A stretch of 64,000 nt of DNA from Janthinobacterium silvisoli (GCF_014200725.1 NZ_JACHCL010000001.1:558001-622000); one strand, 5' to 3'. Positions 8,225 to 18,134 are shown, counted from the stretch's first letter. Program-made: numbers and translations. The notes: a model not told the origin generated them from the letters alone.

Positions 8225-9478
8225 ATGGCCCTGGCCACCTCAAAGGACACCGCATTGAACGCAAGCACTGATATAGCCGGCGTGGCTGAACGCTACGTCA
8301 AACTGGTACTGGCCATGGGCCAGCATGACGCTTCCTATGTCGACGCCTATTATGGCCCGCCCGAATGGCAAGCCGAGGCGGTGGCGCAGCAACTGAAGCT
8401 GAAAGATATCACCGCGGGCGCGCAGGCAGCGCTGGCGCTCCTGCCTAAACGTGACGGCTTGCCAGAGGAACTGGCCCTGCGCGCCTTGAACCTGGACAAG
8501 CAATTGCAGGCGCTGCTGGCCAGGGTGGAAATAATGCAAGGCAAGCATTTCAATTTTGACGAAGAAAGCGCGCGCCTGTACGACGCCGTCTCGCCCCAAC
8601 ACGAGCGTGCCTACTATGCAGACCTGGTGACCGAGATCGACGCCCTGCTGCCCGGCGCAGGCACCGTCAGCGAACGTGTCAACACCTTCCGCGCGCAACT
8701 GATCATTCCCGCTGCCAAGCTGCGCGCCGTGATGGACGCCGCCATCCGCGCGGGGCGCGAACGTACCTTGCGCCATATCGCCTTGCCGGAAGAAGAGGAT
8801 TTTGTGCTGGAGTTCGTCAGCGACAAACCGTGGAGCGGCTACAACTGGTACAAGGGCAACTATCAAAGCGTGATCCAGATCAACACGGATCTGCCCGTGT
8901 ACATAGACCGCGCCGTTGACCTGGGCTGCCACGAAGCCTATCCCGGCCACCACGTCTACAATGTGCTGCTGGAACGCGACCTGGTGCGCGCCAAGGGCTG
9001 GGTAGAATATTGCATCTACCCCCTGTATTCGCCGCAATCGCTGATCGCCGAAGGCACGGCCAATTACGGCATCGAACTGAGCTTTACAGATGCCGAGCGG
9101 CTGGACTTCGAGCAGCAGGTGCTGTATCCGCTGGCTGGCCTGGACCCGGCGCTGGCGCCCCGCTACGCGCAGCTGAACCGCTTGCTGGCCAAACTCAGTT
9201 ATGCTGACAACGACATCGCGCGCCAGTATCTGCAAGGCATACTGACTCGTGAAGAGGCGATGGAATGGCTGGTCAATGTGCGTTTGTATCCAGCGGAAAA
9301 ATCGGCGCAACGCTTGCAATTCTATGACGCGATGGGCGCATACGTCATCAATTACAATCTGGGGCAAGACATGGCGAAAGCCTATGTCGAGCGCCAGGGA
9401 AATACACGTGAAGCGCACTGGTCGGCCTTTCGCGACCTGATGTCGTCGCCACGCGTACCCAGCGATCTGTTGACCTGA
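8225..9478 (+). CDS. DUF885-like zinc-dependent hydrolase
   Basis: About 417 residues. The key motif is HEAYPGHH (about 236-243) followed by EGTANYGIEL (about 276-285), the zincin-like HExxxGHH plus downstream Glu arrangement of DUF885 proteins. Those are predicted metallopeptidases or hydrolases of unknown substrate. Many DUF885 proteins are near 600 residues and exported; this short form lacks a clear signal peptide. Start choice is uncertain: the ATG at 8225 lacks a ribosome site, while a TTG at 8255 follows AAGGA at ideal spacing and would give 407 residues. Preceding intergenic sequence (8054-8224) shows no other feature. Confidence 0.75.
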   Translation: MALATSKDTALNASTDIAGVAERYVKLVLAMGQHDASYVDAYYGPPEWQAEAVAQQLKLKDITAGAQAALALLPKRDGLPEELALRALNLDKQLQALLARVEIMQGKHFNFDEESARLYDAVSPQHERAYYADLVTEIDALLPGAGTVSERVNTFRAQLIIPAAKLRAVMDAAIRAGRERTLRHIALPEEEDFVLEFVSDKPWSGYNWYKGNYQSVIQINTDLPVYIDRAVDLGCHEAYPGHHVYNVLLERDLVRAKGWVEYCIYPLYSPQSLIAEGTANYGIELSFTDAERLDFEQQVLYPLAGLDPALAPRYAQLNRLLAKLSYADNDIARQYLQGILTREEAMEWLVNVRLYPAEKSAQRLQFYDAMGAYVINYNLGQDMAKAYVERQGNTREAHWSAFRDLMSSPRVPSDLLT

Positions 9479-9500
9479 TCATCTGATAAAAGGGCACCGC

Positions 9501-10523
9501 ATGAGCATATACCAGAGAGCAAGCCTTACCCTGCTGTTCACCGTGGCATGCCAGGCGGCCCTGCTGGCGCCGGCAGCCGCGCGCGACGATACGCCGCTGA
9601 GCGCGCGCCAGCAAGCGCTGATGTCCACCGTGATCGGCAACGCGGCCCACCCACGCATCCTTCAAGTGAGCCTGGATGAACTGCACCCCACGCAGCCGGC
9701 CATCGGCTACGACCAGGTGTATTACAAGCTGGGCCGTTATGCGGCCGAAGACAAGCAGATCGCCGACATCGCGAAACCCAAGAAATTTTCCGACCTGTGC
9801 GAAGCCAATGGCCAGGGTGATGTGCTGCCCGGCACGGCCAATGTGGCAGGCGCCACCCTGAGCGCGCCGCCGCCCGGCTACCGCTGCAAGGCGGCGGTCG
9901 GCAGCCGTCCCAAGGATATGAAAACGGTGGTCATCGGACCGCAAGGCAAGCTGTACCTGACCGACGGCCACCACACGCTGTCGACCTTCTGGGATGCCGA
10001 CAATGGCCGTAACCATCAGTTAAAGGTATGGGTCAAGGTCAGCGACAATTACAGCCAGCTCAGCGAACCGGCGTTCTGGTCCCGCATGGAAAAGGAAAAC
10101 AAGGTCTGGCTCAAGGATGGCAAGAACCGGCCTATCACGCCACAGCAATTGCCGGCTAGCATAGGCCTCGGTTCACTGGGTGACGATCCCTACCGTGCGC
10201 TCGTATATTTCACGCGCGAGATCGGCTACGAGCCGCCGTCGCAAGCGGCCGAATTCCTCGAGTTTTACTGGGCCGACTGGCTGCGTAACGTGCTGAAGCT
10301 GAGCGACTATCAGCTGAACGATGCCGCCAGCTACAGCTCGGCCATCCTCACGGCCGCGCAAGCGATGGTCGCGCTCGACAAGAACGCCATCGTCAGCAAT
10401 GGCAAGAGCGCAGCCACCCTGGGCGCGATGGACAAGGTCGACCGCGAAGAGCTCGATGAGCTGACAGGCAAGAAAGGCAAGTTGAACTACGCCATCGCCT
10501 GGCGGCGCGGACTGGCACGCTGA
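9501..10523 (+). CDS. Exported ParB-like (ParBc_2) domain protein
   Basis: A 340-residue protein with an N-terminal signal peptide (about 1-27, cleaved near APAAA-RD). The remainder is one ParB/sulfiredoxin-superfamily domain of the ParBc_2 type (PF08857): VSLDELHPTQPAIGYDQ (57-72) and TDGHHTLSTFW (154-164), where DGHH corresponds to the nucleotide or phosphate-binding motif of the superfamily. Pfam calls the family a putative nuclease, but no activity is known to me. A close paralogue lies at 14425-16071. An AGGG site precedes the ATG. Being outside the cytosol argues against a chromosome-partitioning role. Confidence 0.78.
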   Translation: MSIYQRASLTLLFTVACQAALLAPAAARDDTPLSARQQALMSTVIGNAAHPRILQVSLDELHPTQPAIGYDQVYYKLGRYAAEDKQIADIAKPKKFSDLCEANGQGDVLPGTANVAGATLSAPPPGYRCKAAVGSRPKDMKTVVIGPQGKLYLTDGHHTLSTFWDADNGRNHQLKVWVKVSDNYSQLSEPAFWSRMEKENKVWLKDGKNRPITPQQLPASIGLGSLGDDPYRALVYFTREIGYEPPSQAAEFLEFYWADWLRNVLKLSDYQLNDAASYSSAILTAAQAMVALDKNAIVSNGKSAATLGAMDKVDREELDELTGKKGKLNYAIAWRRGLAR

Positions 10524-10558
10524 TGGCGATGGATGGCAAATGTTGTAAGCAAGCACAA

Positions 10559-10586
10559 GGGGCTGGATAAAGCTTACGCCAGCCCC
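10559..10586 (+). terminator. Possible hairpin terminator after the ParB-like gene
   Basis: GGGGCTGG (10559-10566) pairs with CCAGCCCC (10579-10586) across a 12-base loop, 35 bp after the stop. There is no T-run, so intrinsic termination would be weak; it could instead protect the 3' end. Confidence 0.35.
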
Positions 10587-10639
10587 GGCACTCTCCCTGC
10601 GATGGTTATAATTAAATGCTAACCAATCCAGGAGTATCG

Positions 10640-11725
10640 ATGAGCCGTCTTGTCGCCAGCATTATTTTTGCCGCCCTGTCAGCAAGCCAGGCAGTCGCAG
10701 CCACCACCACTGTTCCAGACTTTCATCCCGGTGCATACAAGCTGCAAAACGGACAGATCAATGAAGTGATGGTGCTGGGCACCGCCCACCTGTCGCAACT
10801 GCCGAAGTCGTTCGACGGGGCTAACCTGAATGGCTTGATCGACCGCCTGGCAGAGTGGAAACCCCAGGCCATCGCCATCGAAGCAGTCTCCGGCCTGCAA
10901 TGCGCTTATCTGCGCAGCTACCCGCAACGCTATAGCGACACGATCAAATCCTATTGCTGGGACCCTGCCCCGGCCAATACCGCAACCGGACTCGACGTGA
11001 TCGCGGCCAATGTTGAAGCGGAACGCATGCTAGCTAGCTGGCCAGCATCGCCATCGCCCGCACAACGCCGCAAGCTCGCTGCGCTGTTCCTGGCTGCCGG
11101 TGAACGCACCTCGGCACTCGTGCAATGGCTACGCCTGCCGGCCGGCGAACAACACGCAGGCGATGGTTTGAACGACGACTTGGCGAGCATCCTCAACAAG
11201 CTGCGCGAGCGGCGCAATGAAGACTCGCTGATTTCCGCTATCCTCGCGGCAAAAAGTGGGCACGAGCGCGTCTATGCCATGGATGACCATACGGCCGATA
11301 TGCCTGATGCTGATCCAAGTGATCAGAAAGCTTCCAGCGAAGCCGTCATGAAAGCCTGGAATAACCCGGCCTCAGCGGAACGCAAACGACTCGGCATGGA
11401 AGCAAACAAGGAATTGACGTCACCATCTGGCGTATTGTCCATGTACCGCGTCCTGAACCAGCACGGCATGGCCGACCTGACTTTCCGCAGCGATTTCGGC
11501 GCCGCGCTGGAAGAATCGTCGCCCAGGCATTACGGCCGACAATACGTCGCGTATTGGGAAGTGCGCAATTTGCGCATGGCTGCCAATATCCGCGAAGTGA
11601 TGACGCCACGGCCCGGCATTCGCACTCTGGTCATCGTCGGCGCTTCGCATAAAGGCTATCTGGAAGCATATCTGAACCAGATGCACGACGTGCGCGTCGT
11701 CCCTACCGACAACACCTTGCGTTGA
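10640..11725 (+). CDS. DUF5694 domain protein, exported, TraB/TIKI-like
   Basis: About 361 residues from the ATG at 10640, which follows GGAG; an earlier in-frame ATG at 10616 has no such site. The signal peptide ends near SQAVAA. The early motif VMVLGTAHLSQL and the end motif VIVGASHKGYLEAYL resemble the GTxH and terminal GxxH elements of the TraB/TIKI/GumN superfamily, to which I would link DUF5694. Between them is IAIEAVSG, carrying the conserved Glu. Some TIKI proteins are metalloproteases; activity here is unknown. It sits between the two exported ParB-like paralogues but shows no overlap with them. Confidence 0.68.
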   Translation: MSRLVASIIFAALSASQAVAATTTVPDFHPGAYKLQNGQINEVMVLGTAHLSQLPKSFDGANLNGLIDRLAEWKPQAIAIEAVSGLQCAYLRSYPQRYSDTIKSYCWDPAPANTATGLDVIAANVEAERMLASWPASPSPAQRRKLAALFLAAGERTSALVQWLRLPAGEQHAGDGLNDDLASILNKLRERRNEDSLISAILAAKSGHERVYAMDDHTADMPDADPSDQKASSEAVMKAWNNPASAERKRLGMEANKELTSPSGVLSMYRVLNQHGMADLTFRSDFGAALEESSPRHYGRQYVAYWEVRNLRMAANIREVMTPRPGIRTLVIVGASHKGYLEAYLNQMHDVRVVPTDNTLR

Positions 11726-11745
11726 TTTCCGGCCGGGCCGCCCTG

Positions 11746-12690
11746 TCAGGCAATAGCGGCGGCATCGAGTGCGCTGGCGATAAAGGCCACGCTGCTGTGC
11801 AGCGCCGCCTGCGATTCGGGCTGATGCGCGGCCACAAAATGCCAGGCGTGGAACATGCCCGGCCAGGATTCCAGCGTCACCCGCACGCCGCTTTCGGCCA
11901 GGTGGGTGGCCAGGCGCAAGGCGTCGCTGAGCATGACTTCGGATTCGCCGATTTGTATCATAATGGGCGGCAACCCTGTCACATTGGCAAACACAGGCGA
12001 CGCCAGCGGTGCATCTGCCGCCTCGCCAGCGAGGAAAAAGCCCGCCATGATATCGAGTCCCGCTTTTGACACGGTCGGATCGACGCCATCGCGCGTGACC
12101 ATCGACGCACCCGTATGCTGCAAATTGGCCCACGGTGAAATCGCCACGCCAGCGGCCGGCAGCGGCAAGCCCTGCTCCCTGGCCGCTACCATAGCCGTCA
12201 CCGTCAGCGCGCCACCGGCCGACTCGCCGATCAGCACGATTTTATTGGCAGCGATACCCGATTGCAGCAAGCCTGCATAAAACTGCAAGGTATCGTCGAT
12301 GGCAGCAGGAAAAGGATGTTCGGGCGCCAGCCGGTAGGCCGGCAGATACACCCTGGCGCCCAGCGCCTTGGCATAGTTGCCGCCTATGCCCAGATACGAC
12401 GACGGGTCGCCCACCAGATACGCGCCGCCATGGATATACACGGCCACGGCGTCGCTGGTCAGCTGCACCGGCACTATCATCAGGCCCGGCACGCCGCCCA
12501 GCGTGACCGCCTCCACCGTAACATCCTCTGGCGGCAGGTTTTGCGCCAGCACCGCGTTATAGGCCGTGCGCACTGCCGCCATCGCGCCAGCGTCCGCCGG
12601 GTTCATCAAGGCCATTCCCACTTGATTGGAAATGGCGTTCCATTGATCGATAAATTGCCTGGTTTGTGTCGTCAGCATGCTGTATCCCAT
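11746..12690 (-). CDS. Alpha/beta hydrolase, hormone-sensitive-lipase-like esterase
   Basis: A 314-residue carboxylesterase of the HSL (bacterial family IV) type. The oxyanion-hole HGGAYLVGDPSSYL (near 90) and nucleophile elbow GESAGGALT (near 155) are intact, and Asp/His partners fit DALRLATHLAE and MFHAWHF near the C-terminus. No signal peptide is present, so it should be cytosolic and act on short-chain esters. A start four codons later (12678) is also possible. It converges with the DUF5694 gene 20 bp away. The 145-bp gap to the next gene holds nothing I can identify. Confidence 0.82.
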   Translation of the reverse strand: MGYSMLTTQTRQFIDQWNAISNQVGMALMNPADAGAMAAVRTAYNAVLAQNLPPEDVTVEAVTLGGVPGLMIVPVQLTSDAVAVYIHGGAYLVGDPSSYLGIGGNYAKALGARVYLPAYRLAPEHPFPAAIDDTLQFYAGLLQSGIAANKIVLIGESAGGALTVTAMVAAREQGLPLPAAGVAISPWANLQHTGASMVTRDGVDPTVSKAGLDIMAGFFLAGEAADAPLASPVFANVTGLPPIMIQIGESEVMLSDALRLATHLAESGVRVTLESWPGMFHAWHFVAAHQPESQAALHSSVAFIASALDAAAIA

Positions 12691-12835
12691 TCATTTCAAA
12701 GTGTTCGACGCCTGATTGGCGAGCAGGAACATCGTAGCGAAATGAATGGGGAAGCGGCTTCTACTCTGAGGCGACAATCATCGCAAGCATATCTGCTGAT
12801 CAAACGCCAGGGTGCATTGCCGATGCCTCCTCAGC

Positions 12836-14221
12836 CTACTGAACCTGACTGCGTATCCAGTCGCCGGTCAGGGCCAGCGCTGACGGCGCCAGTGTTTCCT
12901 CGATCTGCGCGTATTCACTCGCCGCGCCCGTGGTGGCGGTCTGGAACAAGTGGTTCAGTTTGGGCAGTTCCCTGATCACCGCGCGCGGATTGCTGGCCAG
13001 TGCCGTGCGGATCGCATCCAGATCCAGTTTGGGCGGTACCTGGCGATCCAGCTCGCCATTGAGCACCAGCACCGGCTGGTCCATGGCCCGCAAGGCCGGG
13101 CCAGGTTCCAGCTTGAAGAAGGTACGAAACCACGGATTGGTGAACTGTTTCACCATCGGCGCCGCCACGCCGTGAGGCATCACGCCATCATCTTCGGCCC
13201 GTTGGAGCATGGCCGTCGCCTTGCGCCTGGCCTGCTCTACATCGGGCTCGGCAACGATAGCGGCAAACAGCGCCTGGTACAGCTTGCGCTGCCCGGCGAC
13301 CCTGTCTGCAGCGATACCTGCCGCTTCGGCACTGAGGGCCATCTGCTCGACCATCAATAATTCACCGCGCACGCCAGGGCCGGCCATCATCACGACAAAG
13401 CCTACTTGCGGATCGCGCGCCGCCACCATGGGCGCAATCAAGCCGCCCTCGGAATGCCCCACCATGCCGATACGACGGGTCTCGATTTCGGGCCGGGTGC
13501 GCAGAAAGGCGACGGCCGCCTGCGCGTCGTCTGCAAAATCGAGCGTCGTGGCCGATGCATAATCTCCCCTGGACTCGCCCACGCCGCGCTTGTCATAGCG
13601 CAGCACCGCGATGCCCTGCCGTGTCAGATAATCGGCCAGCACCAACAATACCTTGTGTCCAAACACATCCTGGTCGCGGGTATTGGGGCCGGAACCATGC
13701 ACCAGCACCACCGCCGGCCATGGCCCTGCCCCCTTGGGCAAGGTCAGGCTACCGGCCAATGTGGCGCCAGCGCTGGCAAAGCGCACTTCCCGGCTGTCAT
13801 ACGGCAGCGCTGTCGCCACTATCGATTCTTCCTGCGGACGCCGCGGCTGCAGGCTGGCTACGCTGGCAGCGCTGGCGCGTTTCAAATTGAGTGGTGCTGC
13901 GCGGCCCTGGGTCCAGCTGCCGGCCCATGCCCTGGCCTGTTCGTCCCAGGTTGCCTTGTAACTGGCGTTCAGCCTGGCGATGGAAAAACTGAGATGCGTA
14001 GCATCGCTGGCAAACTGTTCCACCGTGGTCGAGAAACCCTGGCTGGGACTGGCAAAGGTCGCTTGCCAGCTGCCGTTATCGGCCTTGCTCACGTTCAGCA
14101 CCACGGCCAGTTCGCCGCCTATCGCGCCGCTCCACTGTCCTTGCGCATCCTCGGCGCAGGCAGGCAAGGCCGTACCGATTGCCGCCATGGCCAACAGGCC
14201 ACCTACCATTTTTTTCATCAT
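12836..14221 (-). CDS. Exported alpha/beta hydrolase (dienelactone hydrolase/S9-like)
   Basis: A 461-residue protein. Signal peptide to about residue 23 (ALPACAE), then an N-terminal beta-rich domain (about 28-135) of the kind placed before many secreted hydrolases, then an alpha/beta hydrolase domain (about 150-455). Visible are the oxyanion LVHGSGPNTRDQD, the nucleophile elbow GHSEGGLIAP, the Asp region VLNGELDRQVPP and the late LNHLFQ with the catalytic His. It resembles the YitV/S9 serine hydrolases; the substrate is unknown. An upstream GGAAG may serve as ribosome site. The 203 bp before the next gene contain only a short ATGACC/GGTCAT hairpin near 14319-14337. Confidence 0.8.
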   Translation of the reverse strand: MMKKMVGGLLAMAAIGTALPACAEDAQGQWSGAIGGELAVVLNVSKADNGSWQATFASPSQGFSTTVEQFASDATHLSFSIARLNASYKATWDEQARAWAGSWTQGRAAPLNLKRASAASVASLQPRRPQEESIVATALPYDSREVRFASAGATLAGSLTLPKGAGPWPAVVLVHGSGPNTRDQDVFGHKVLLVLADYLTRQGIAVLRYDKRGVGESRGDYASATTLDFADDAQAAVAFLRTRPEIETRRIGMVGHSEGGLIAPMVAARDPQVGFVVMMAGPGVRGELLMVEQMALSAEAAGIAADRVAGQRKLYQALFAAIVAEPDVEQARRKATAMLQRAEDDGVMPHGVAAPMVKQFTNPWFRTFFKLEPGPALRAMDQPVLVLNGELDRQVPPKLDLDAIRTALASNPRAVIRELPKLNHLFQTATTGAASEYAQIEETLAPSALALTGDWIRSQVQ

Positions 14222-14424
14222 TTTTTTACAGCTTCCATTGATAGCGATTGCCCACCTTAAGTGAACCTTGAGTACGACGCCGCATCAAGCGGCGAACGGC
14301 GCCCGGACTGTCACGAATGACCGGTTTCTGGTCATGAAAGCGGCAGCCCTGTGCGCATGTCATCAGCCAGACATATTTACCCGTTAGCATACTGCCATTT
14401 TTGCAAAGACACTACGGGAGAACC

Positions 14425-16071
14425 ATGTTTCAAGCTCAACGCGCCATGCGCCGCACGACCTTATCGATTTCGCTGGCCCTGGCGCTGGGCGCTGGCATGA
14501 CAGCTTGCGGCGGCAGCGATACGCCGGGCAGCGCAGCAGCCCCTGTCGCGCCGGCGCGCATCGTCAGCATCGTGGCCGCCACCGGCAAGGCGCTCGCTGG
14601 CAGCGTCATCAATGTATACGACGCTACCCAGACCAAGGTCGGCTTCAGCGCGACGGACGCCAGCGGCAAGATCAATGTGGCCATCAGCGCCACGGCAAAA
14701 GCGCCCTTCCTGATCACCGGTACGACGCCCGCCGGCGCCACCTTGTACTCGGTCTCCCTGAGCGAAAAAAACATCAACCTGACACCGCTGACCTCCGTGA
14801 TCGCCATGCAATTGCTGGGCGCCACGCCGACCAGCGCGCCAGCCGCCACCCTGGCAGCCATCGATGCCGGCAAGCTGCAAACGGCGCAAACCCAGCTGGC
14901 AACGGCACTGGCGGCGCCGCTGCAAACCCTGGGCATGGCCACTAACTATGACTTCGTGAACGGTCCTTTGACGCCAAGCAGCAAGGATCCGGCCGACATC
15001 CTGCTGGACAATGTGCAAGTCAGGCAGAATGGCGCCGACATCGATATTCTGAACGCCAGTGGCAGCATCGTGGCGCAGATCGTTGGCGGCGGTGCACCGA
15101 TCGCCACCGGCAAGAGCGTGCTGGAAACGCCGCCCATGCTCAACGCGCGCCAGCAGGCGCTGGCCGCCATGGCTGCCGGCACAGATGCCGCCCCGGTCTT
15201 CCTGCAAGTGTCGCTCGATGAATTGCACCCTACGCAGCCGGCCATCGGCTACGACCAGATTTACTACAAGCTGGGCCGCTACGGCGCAGAAGACCTGGTC
15301 ATGGCCAAGACCAACAAGCCGAAAAAATTCGCCGACCTGTGCGAAGCGAACGGCCAGAGCGACGTGCTGACCAAAACAGCCAACGTAGCCGGCGCCACCC
15401 TGTCCAATCCACCCGCCAGCTTCCAGTGCAAGTCGGCAGTGGGCAGCAGCCTTGGCGACATGAAGACGGTCGTGATCGGCCCGAACGGCACGCTCTACCT
15501 GACCGATGGCCACCATACCTTCACCAGCTTCTGGGATGCCGACAATGGCCAGAACCACCAGCTGAAAGTGTGGGTCAAGGTGACCGACAACTTCAGCAAT
15601 CTCAGTGAATACGATTTCTGGGCGCAGATGAAGAAGGCCAACAAGGTCTGGCTGAAAGATGGCAGCAACAAGGCCATCGCCACCAGCCAGCTGCCGGCCG
15701 CCATCGGCCTGAAATCGCTGGGCAACGACGCTTACCGCTCGCTGGTCTACTTCACGCGCGACGCCGGCTACATCGTGCCAACGCCATCGACGGAATTTCT
15801 GGAGTTTTACTGGGGCGACTGGCTGCGCAACAAGCCGGTGGTCGATATGTCCAAAGTCGATACCAGCGATGTAACGAGCTATATGGCCGCCATTACGACG
15901 GCCTCGAAAGCCATGGCAGCGCTGCAAAAGACCGATATCGTCAGCAGCGGCATGACGGCAGCCAGTCTGGGCTGGAGCGGCGTTTTCAACCAGGCCGCGC
16001 TGGATGACCTGGTCACGCCGACGGGCAAGCTGACCTACGCCATCGCATACAAGAAATCGCTGGCAAAATAA
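14425..16071 (+). CDS. ParB-like (ParBc_2) lipoprotein with N-terminal extension
   Basis: About 548 residues from the ATG at 14425, preceded by GGGAG. The N-terminus has a hydrophobic stretch ending LGAGMTAC-GG, a plausible lipobox, so it is probably lipid-anchored. About 200 residues follow that are absent from the shorter paralogue: an SIVAATGKALAGSVINVYDATQTK segment resembling a carboxypeptidase-regulatory or Ig-like beta domain, and an Ala/Thr-rich part. The C-terminal half closely matches the protein at 9501-10523, including TDGHHTFTSFWDADNG and NHQLKVWVKV. It is followed by a strong bidirectional terminator. Function is unknown. Confidence 0.78.
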   Translation: MFQAQRAMRRTTLSISLALALGAGMTACGGSDTPGSAAAPVAPARIVSIVAATGKALAGSVINVYDATQTKVGFSATDASGKINVAISATAKAPFLITGTTPAGATLYSVSLSEKNINLTPLTSVIAMQLLGATPTSAPAATLAAIDAGKLQTAQTQLATALAAPLQTLGMATNYDFVNGPLTPSSKDPADILLDNVQVRQNGADIDILNASGSIVAQIVGGGAPIATGKSVLETPPMLNARQQALAAMAAGTDAAPVFLQVSLDELHPTQPAIGYDQIYYKLGRYGAEDLVMAKTNKPKKFADLCEANGQSDVLTKTANVAGATLSNPPASFQCKSAVGSSLGDMKTVVIGPNGTLYLTDGHHTFTSFWDADNGQNHQLKVWVKVTDNFSNLSEYDFWAQMKKANKVWLKDGSNKAIATSQLPAAIGLKSLGNDAYRSLVYFTRDAGYIVPTPSTEFLEFYWGDWLRNKPVVDMSKVDTSDVTSYMAAITTASKAMAALQKTDIVSSGMTAASLGWSGVFNQAALDDLVTPTGKLTYAIAYKKSLAK

Positions 16072-16089
16072 AATCCGGCGCTGCTATGT

Positions 16090-16128
16090 AAAAAAGCCCG
16101 CTTATCGTGACGATAAGCGGGCTTTTTT
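16090..16128. terminator. Bidirectional intrinsic terminator
   Basis: An 18-bp perfect stem (16090-16107 with 16111-16128) around a TGA loop, starting with A6 and ending with T6. It can end transcription from the ParB-like lipoprotein gene on the plus strand and from the ABC ATPase gene on the minus strand. Confidence 0.92.
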
Positions 16129-16143
16129 GATTGATTCAGCAGC

Positions 16144-17253
16144 TTAGGCGATACGTTCGCCATTGGCCGGATCAAACATCGCTGCCTTCGACAGGTTGAA
16201 CGACAGCTGCATCGATTGGCCAGGCTTGACGGCTTCGCGCGGATGCGTGCGGCAAGTCACGGCTGCGCCATTCAAACGCGTCGTCAGCAAGGTATCGGGA
16301 CCGGTCGGTTCGACCAGGTCGACCAGGCAGCCCAGTTCCTGGCCCACGTCGCCATGCGCGCTGCTGGTGTCGGTGATCTGCTCCGGGCGCACGCCCAGGA
16401 TCACGTCGCGGCCCACATAGGCGCGCAGCTTTTCAGCTTCGAATGGCAGCTTCAGGCGCAGGTTGTTACCCGCGTTTTCAATGCCGACAAATACTTCGCT
16501 GCCTTCGATCACAGGTTTCACCGTGATGAAATTCATCGATGGCGAACCGATGAAGCCTGCCACAAACAGATTGGCCGGATTGTCGTAGATGTCTTGCGGC
16601 GTGCCCAGTTGCTGCACCACCCCATCCTTCATCACGGCGATCAGGTCGCCCATGGTCATCGCTTCGATCTGGTCATGCGTGACGTAGACGATGGTGGCCT
16701 TCAGGCGCTGGTGCAGCAGCTTGATTTCGGCGCGCATTTCCACACGCAGCTTGGCGTCCAGGTTCGACAGCGGTTCATCGAACAGGAACAGCGAAGGCTT
16801 GCGCGAAATGGCACGCCCCATGGCTACGCGCTGACGCTGGCCGCCCGACAATTGCGCAGGGCGGCGGTCCAGCAAATGCGTGATCTGCAGGGTTTCAGCG
16901 ACGCGGGCAACGATTTCTTCCTGCTCGTGCTTGGGCACCTTCTTCACGTTCAGGCCGAAGGCGATATTCTCGCGCACCGTCATCGACGGATACAGCGCGT
17001 AGGACTGGAACACCATGGCGATGTCGCGGTCCTTCGGTGGCAAGTCATTGACGACCTTGCCGTCGATCAGGATCTCGCCCGAAGTGACGCTTTCCAGGCC
17101 TGCCACCATATTGAGCAGGGTCGATTTGCCGGAGCCGGAGCCGCCGACGAGGATCAGAAACTGGCCATCCTTGATCTCGATGTCGATGCCTTTCAAGACT
17201 TCGACGCCGTTGGTGTACACCTTGCGGATGCTGCGTATCGATAAACTGGACAT
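16144..17253 (-). CDS. Sugar ABC transporter ATP-binding protein, UgpC/MalK/GtsD type
   Basis: A 369-residue CUT1 ATPase. Walker [10 protein letters not shown] (near 37), signature [14 protein letters not shown] (near 134), Walker [15 protein letters not shown] (near 153) and H-loop [11 protein letters not shown] (near 190) are intact; the C-terminal third is the MalK-type regulatory (TOBE) domain. This ATPase shares an operon with two permeases and a GtsA-like binding protein, so it should energise glucose (and possibly mannose) import. AAGGAAA lies 8 bp before the ATG. It is the last gene of the operon, ending at the bidirectional terminator. Confidence 0.9.
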   Translation of the reverse strand: MSSLSIRSIRKVYTNGVEVLKGIDIEIKDGQFLILVGGSGSGKSTLLNMVAGLESVTSGEILIDGKVVNDLPPKDRDIAMVFQSYALYPSMTVRENIAFGLNVKKVPKHEQEEIVARVAETLQITHLLDRRPAQLSGGQRQRVAMGRAISRKPSLFLFDEPLSNLDAKLRVEMRAEIKLLHQRLKATIVYVTHDQIEAMTMGDLIAVMKDGVVQQLGTPQDIYDNPANLFVAGFIGSPSMNFITVKPVIEGSEVFVGIENAGNNLRLKLPFEAEKLRAYVGRDVILGVRPEQITDTSSAHGDVGQELGCLVDLVEPTGPDTLLTTRLNGAAVTCRTHPREAVKPGQSMQLSFNLSKAAMFDPANGERIA

Positions 17254-17264
17254 GTAGTATTTCC

Positions 17265-18134
17265 TTAACCTTTGACTGCGCCCGCGGTCAGGCCGCGCAC
17301 AAAATAACGGCCTGCGACCATGTAGACCAGCAGGGTAGGCAGCGCGGCAATCACCGCGGCCGCCATGTTGACGTTGTATTCCTTCACGCCGGTAGACGTG
17401 TTGACCAGGTTGTTCAAGCCCACCGTGATCGGTTGCGAATCGCCGCTGGCGAAGACGATACCGAACAGGAAGTCGTTCCAGATCTGCGTGAACTGCCAGA
17501 TGATGCAGACGACGAAAATCGGGCCCGAGATCGGCAGCACGATCTTGCGGAAGATCAGGAAGAAGCCGGCGCCGTCGATACGGGCCGCCTTGATCAATTC
17601 TTCCGGCACGCCGATATAGTAGTTACGGAAGAACAGCGTGGTGAAAGCCGTACCGTACACCACGTGCACGAACACCAGGCCGGTGGTGGTATTGGCCAGG
17701 CCGAAGTTACCGAGCAACTGGGCCATCGGCAGGATCACCACCTGGAACGGGATGAAGCAGCCCACCAGCAAGCCGGCGAACAGCACTTCCGAACCACGGA
17801 AACGCCAGTGCGCAAACACATAGCCGTTGAAGGCGCCCAGGAAGGTCGAGATCAGCACGGCCGGTATCACCATCTTGATCGAGTTCCAGAAGAACGGCTG
17901 CATGCCGTCGCAAGTCACGCCGGTGCAGGCGGAATCCCAGGCCTTGGCCCAGGAGTCGAATTGCCACACTTGCGGCAGTGCCAGCAGGTTGCCGCTACGG
18001 ATTTCATCGAGCGACTTGAACGACGTCGACAACGTTACGTACAGCGGCACGATGTAGTACACCGCGAACAGAATCAGCAGCAGGTATAAAACCACCCGTC
18101 CCAGGGTGAGTCGGTTATTTCTTGTAGGTGTCAT
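17265..18134 (-). CDS. Carbohydrate ABC transporter permease (MalG/GtsC type)
   Basis: A 289-residue inner-membrane permease with six predicted hydrophobic segments and the EAA loop near residues 190-210 ([30 protein letters not shown]), the contact site for the ATPase. Its ATG overlaps the stop of the preceding permease (ATGA), so the two are translationally coupled. It ends 11 bp before the ATPase gene. Confidence 0.9.
   Translation of the reverse strand: MTPTRNNRLTLGRVVLYLLLILFAVYYIVPLYVTLSTSFKSLDEIRSGNLLALPQVWQFDSWAKAWDSACTGVTCDGMQPFFWNSIKMVIPAVLISTFLGAFNGYVFAHWRFRGSEVLFAGLLVGCFIPFQVVILPMAQLLGNFGLANTTTGLVFVHVVYGTAFTTLFFRNYYIGVPEELIKAARIDGAGFFLIFRKIVLPISGPIFVVCIIWQFTQIWNDFLFGIVFASGDSQPITVGLNNLVNTSTGVKEYNVNMAAAVIAALPTLLVYMVAGRYFVRGLTAGAVKG

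Noticed and set aside
9501..10523. Chromosome-partitioning ParB
   Set aside because: The protein has a signal peptide, no HTH, no CTP-binding ParB boxes beyond DGHH-like residues, and no parA nearby.
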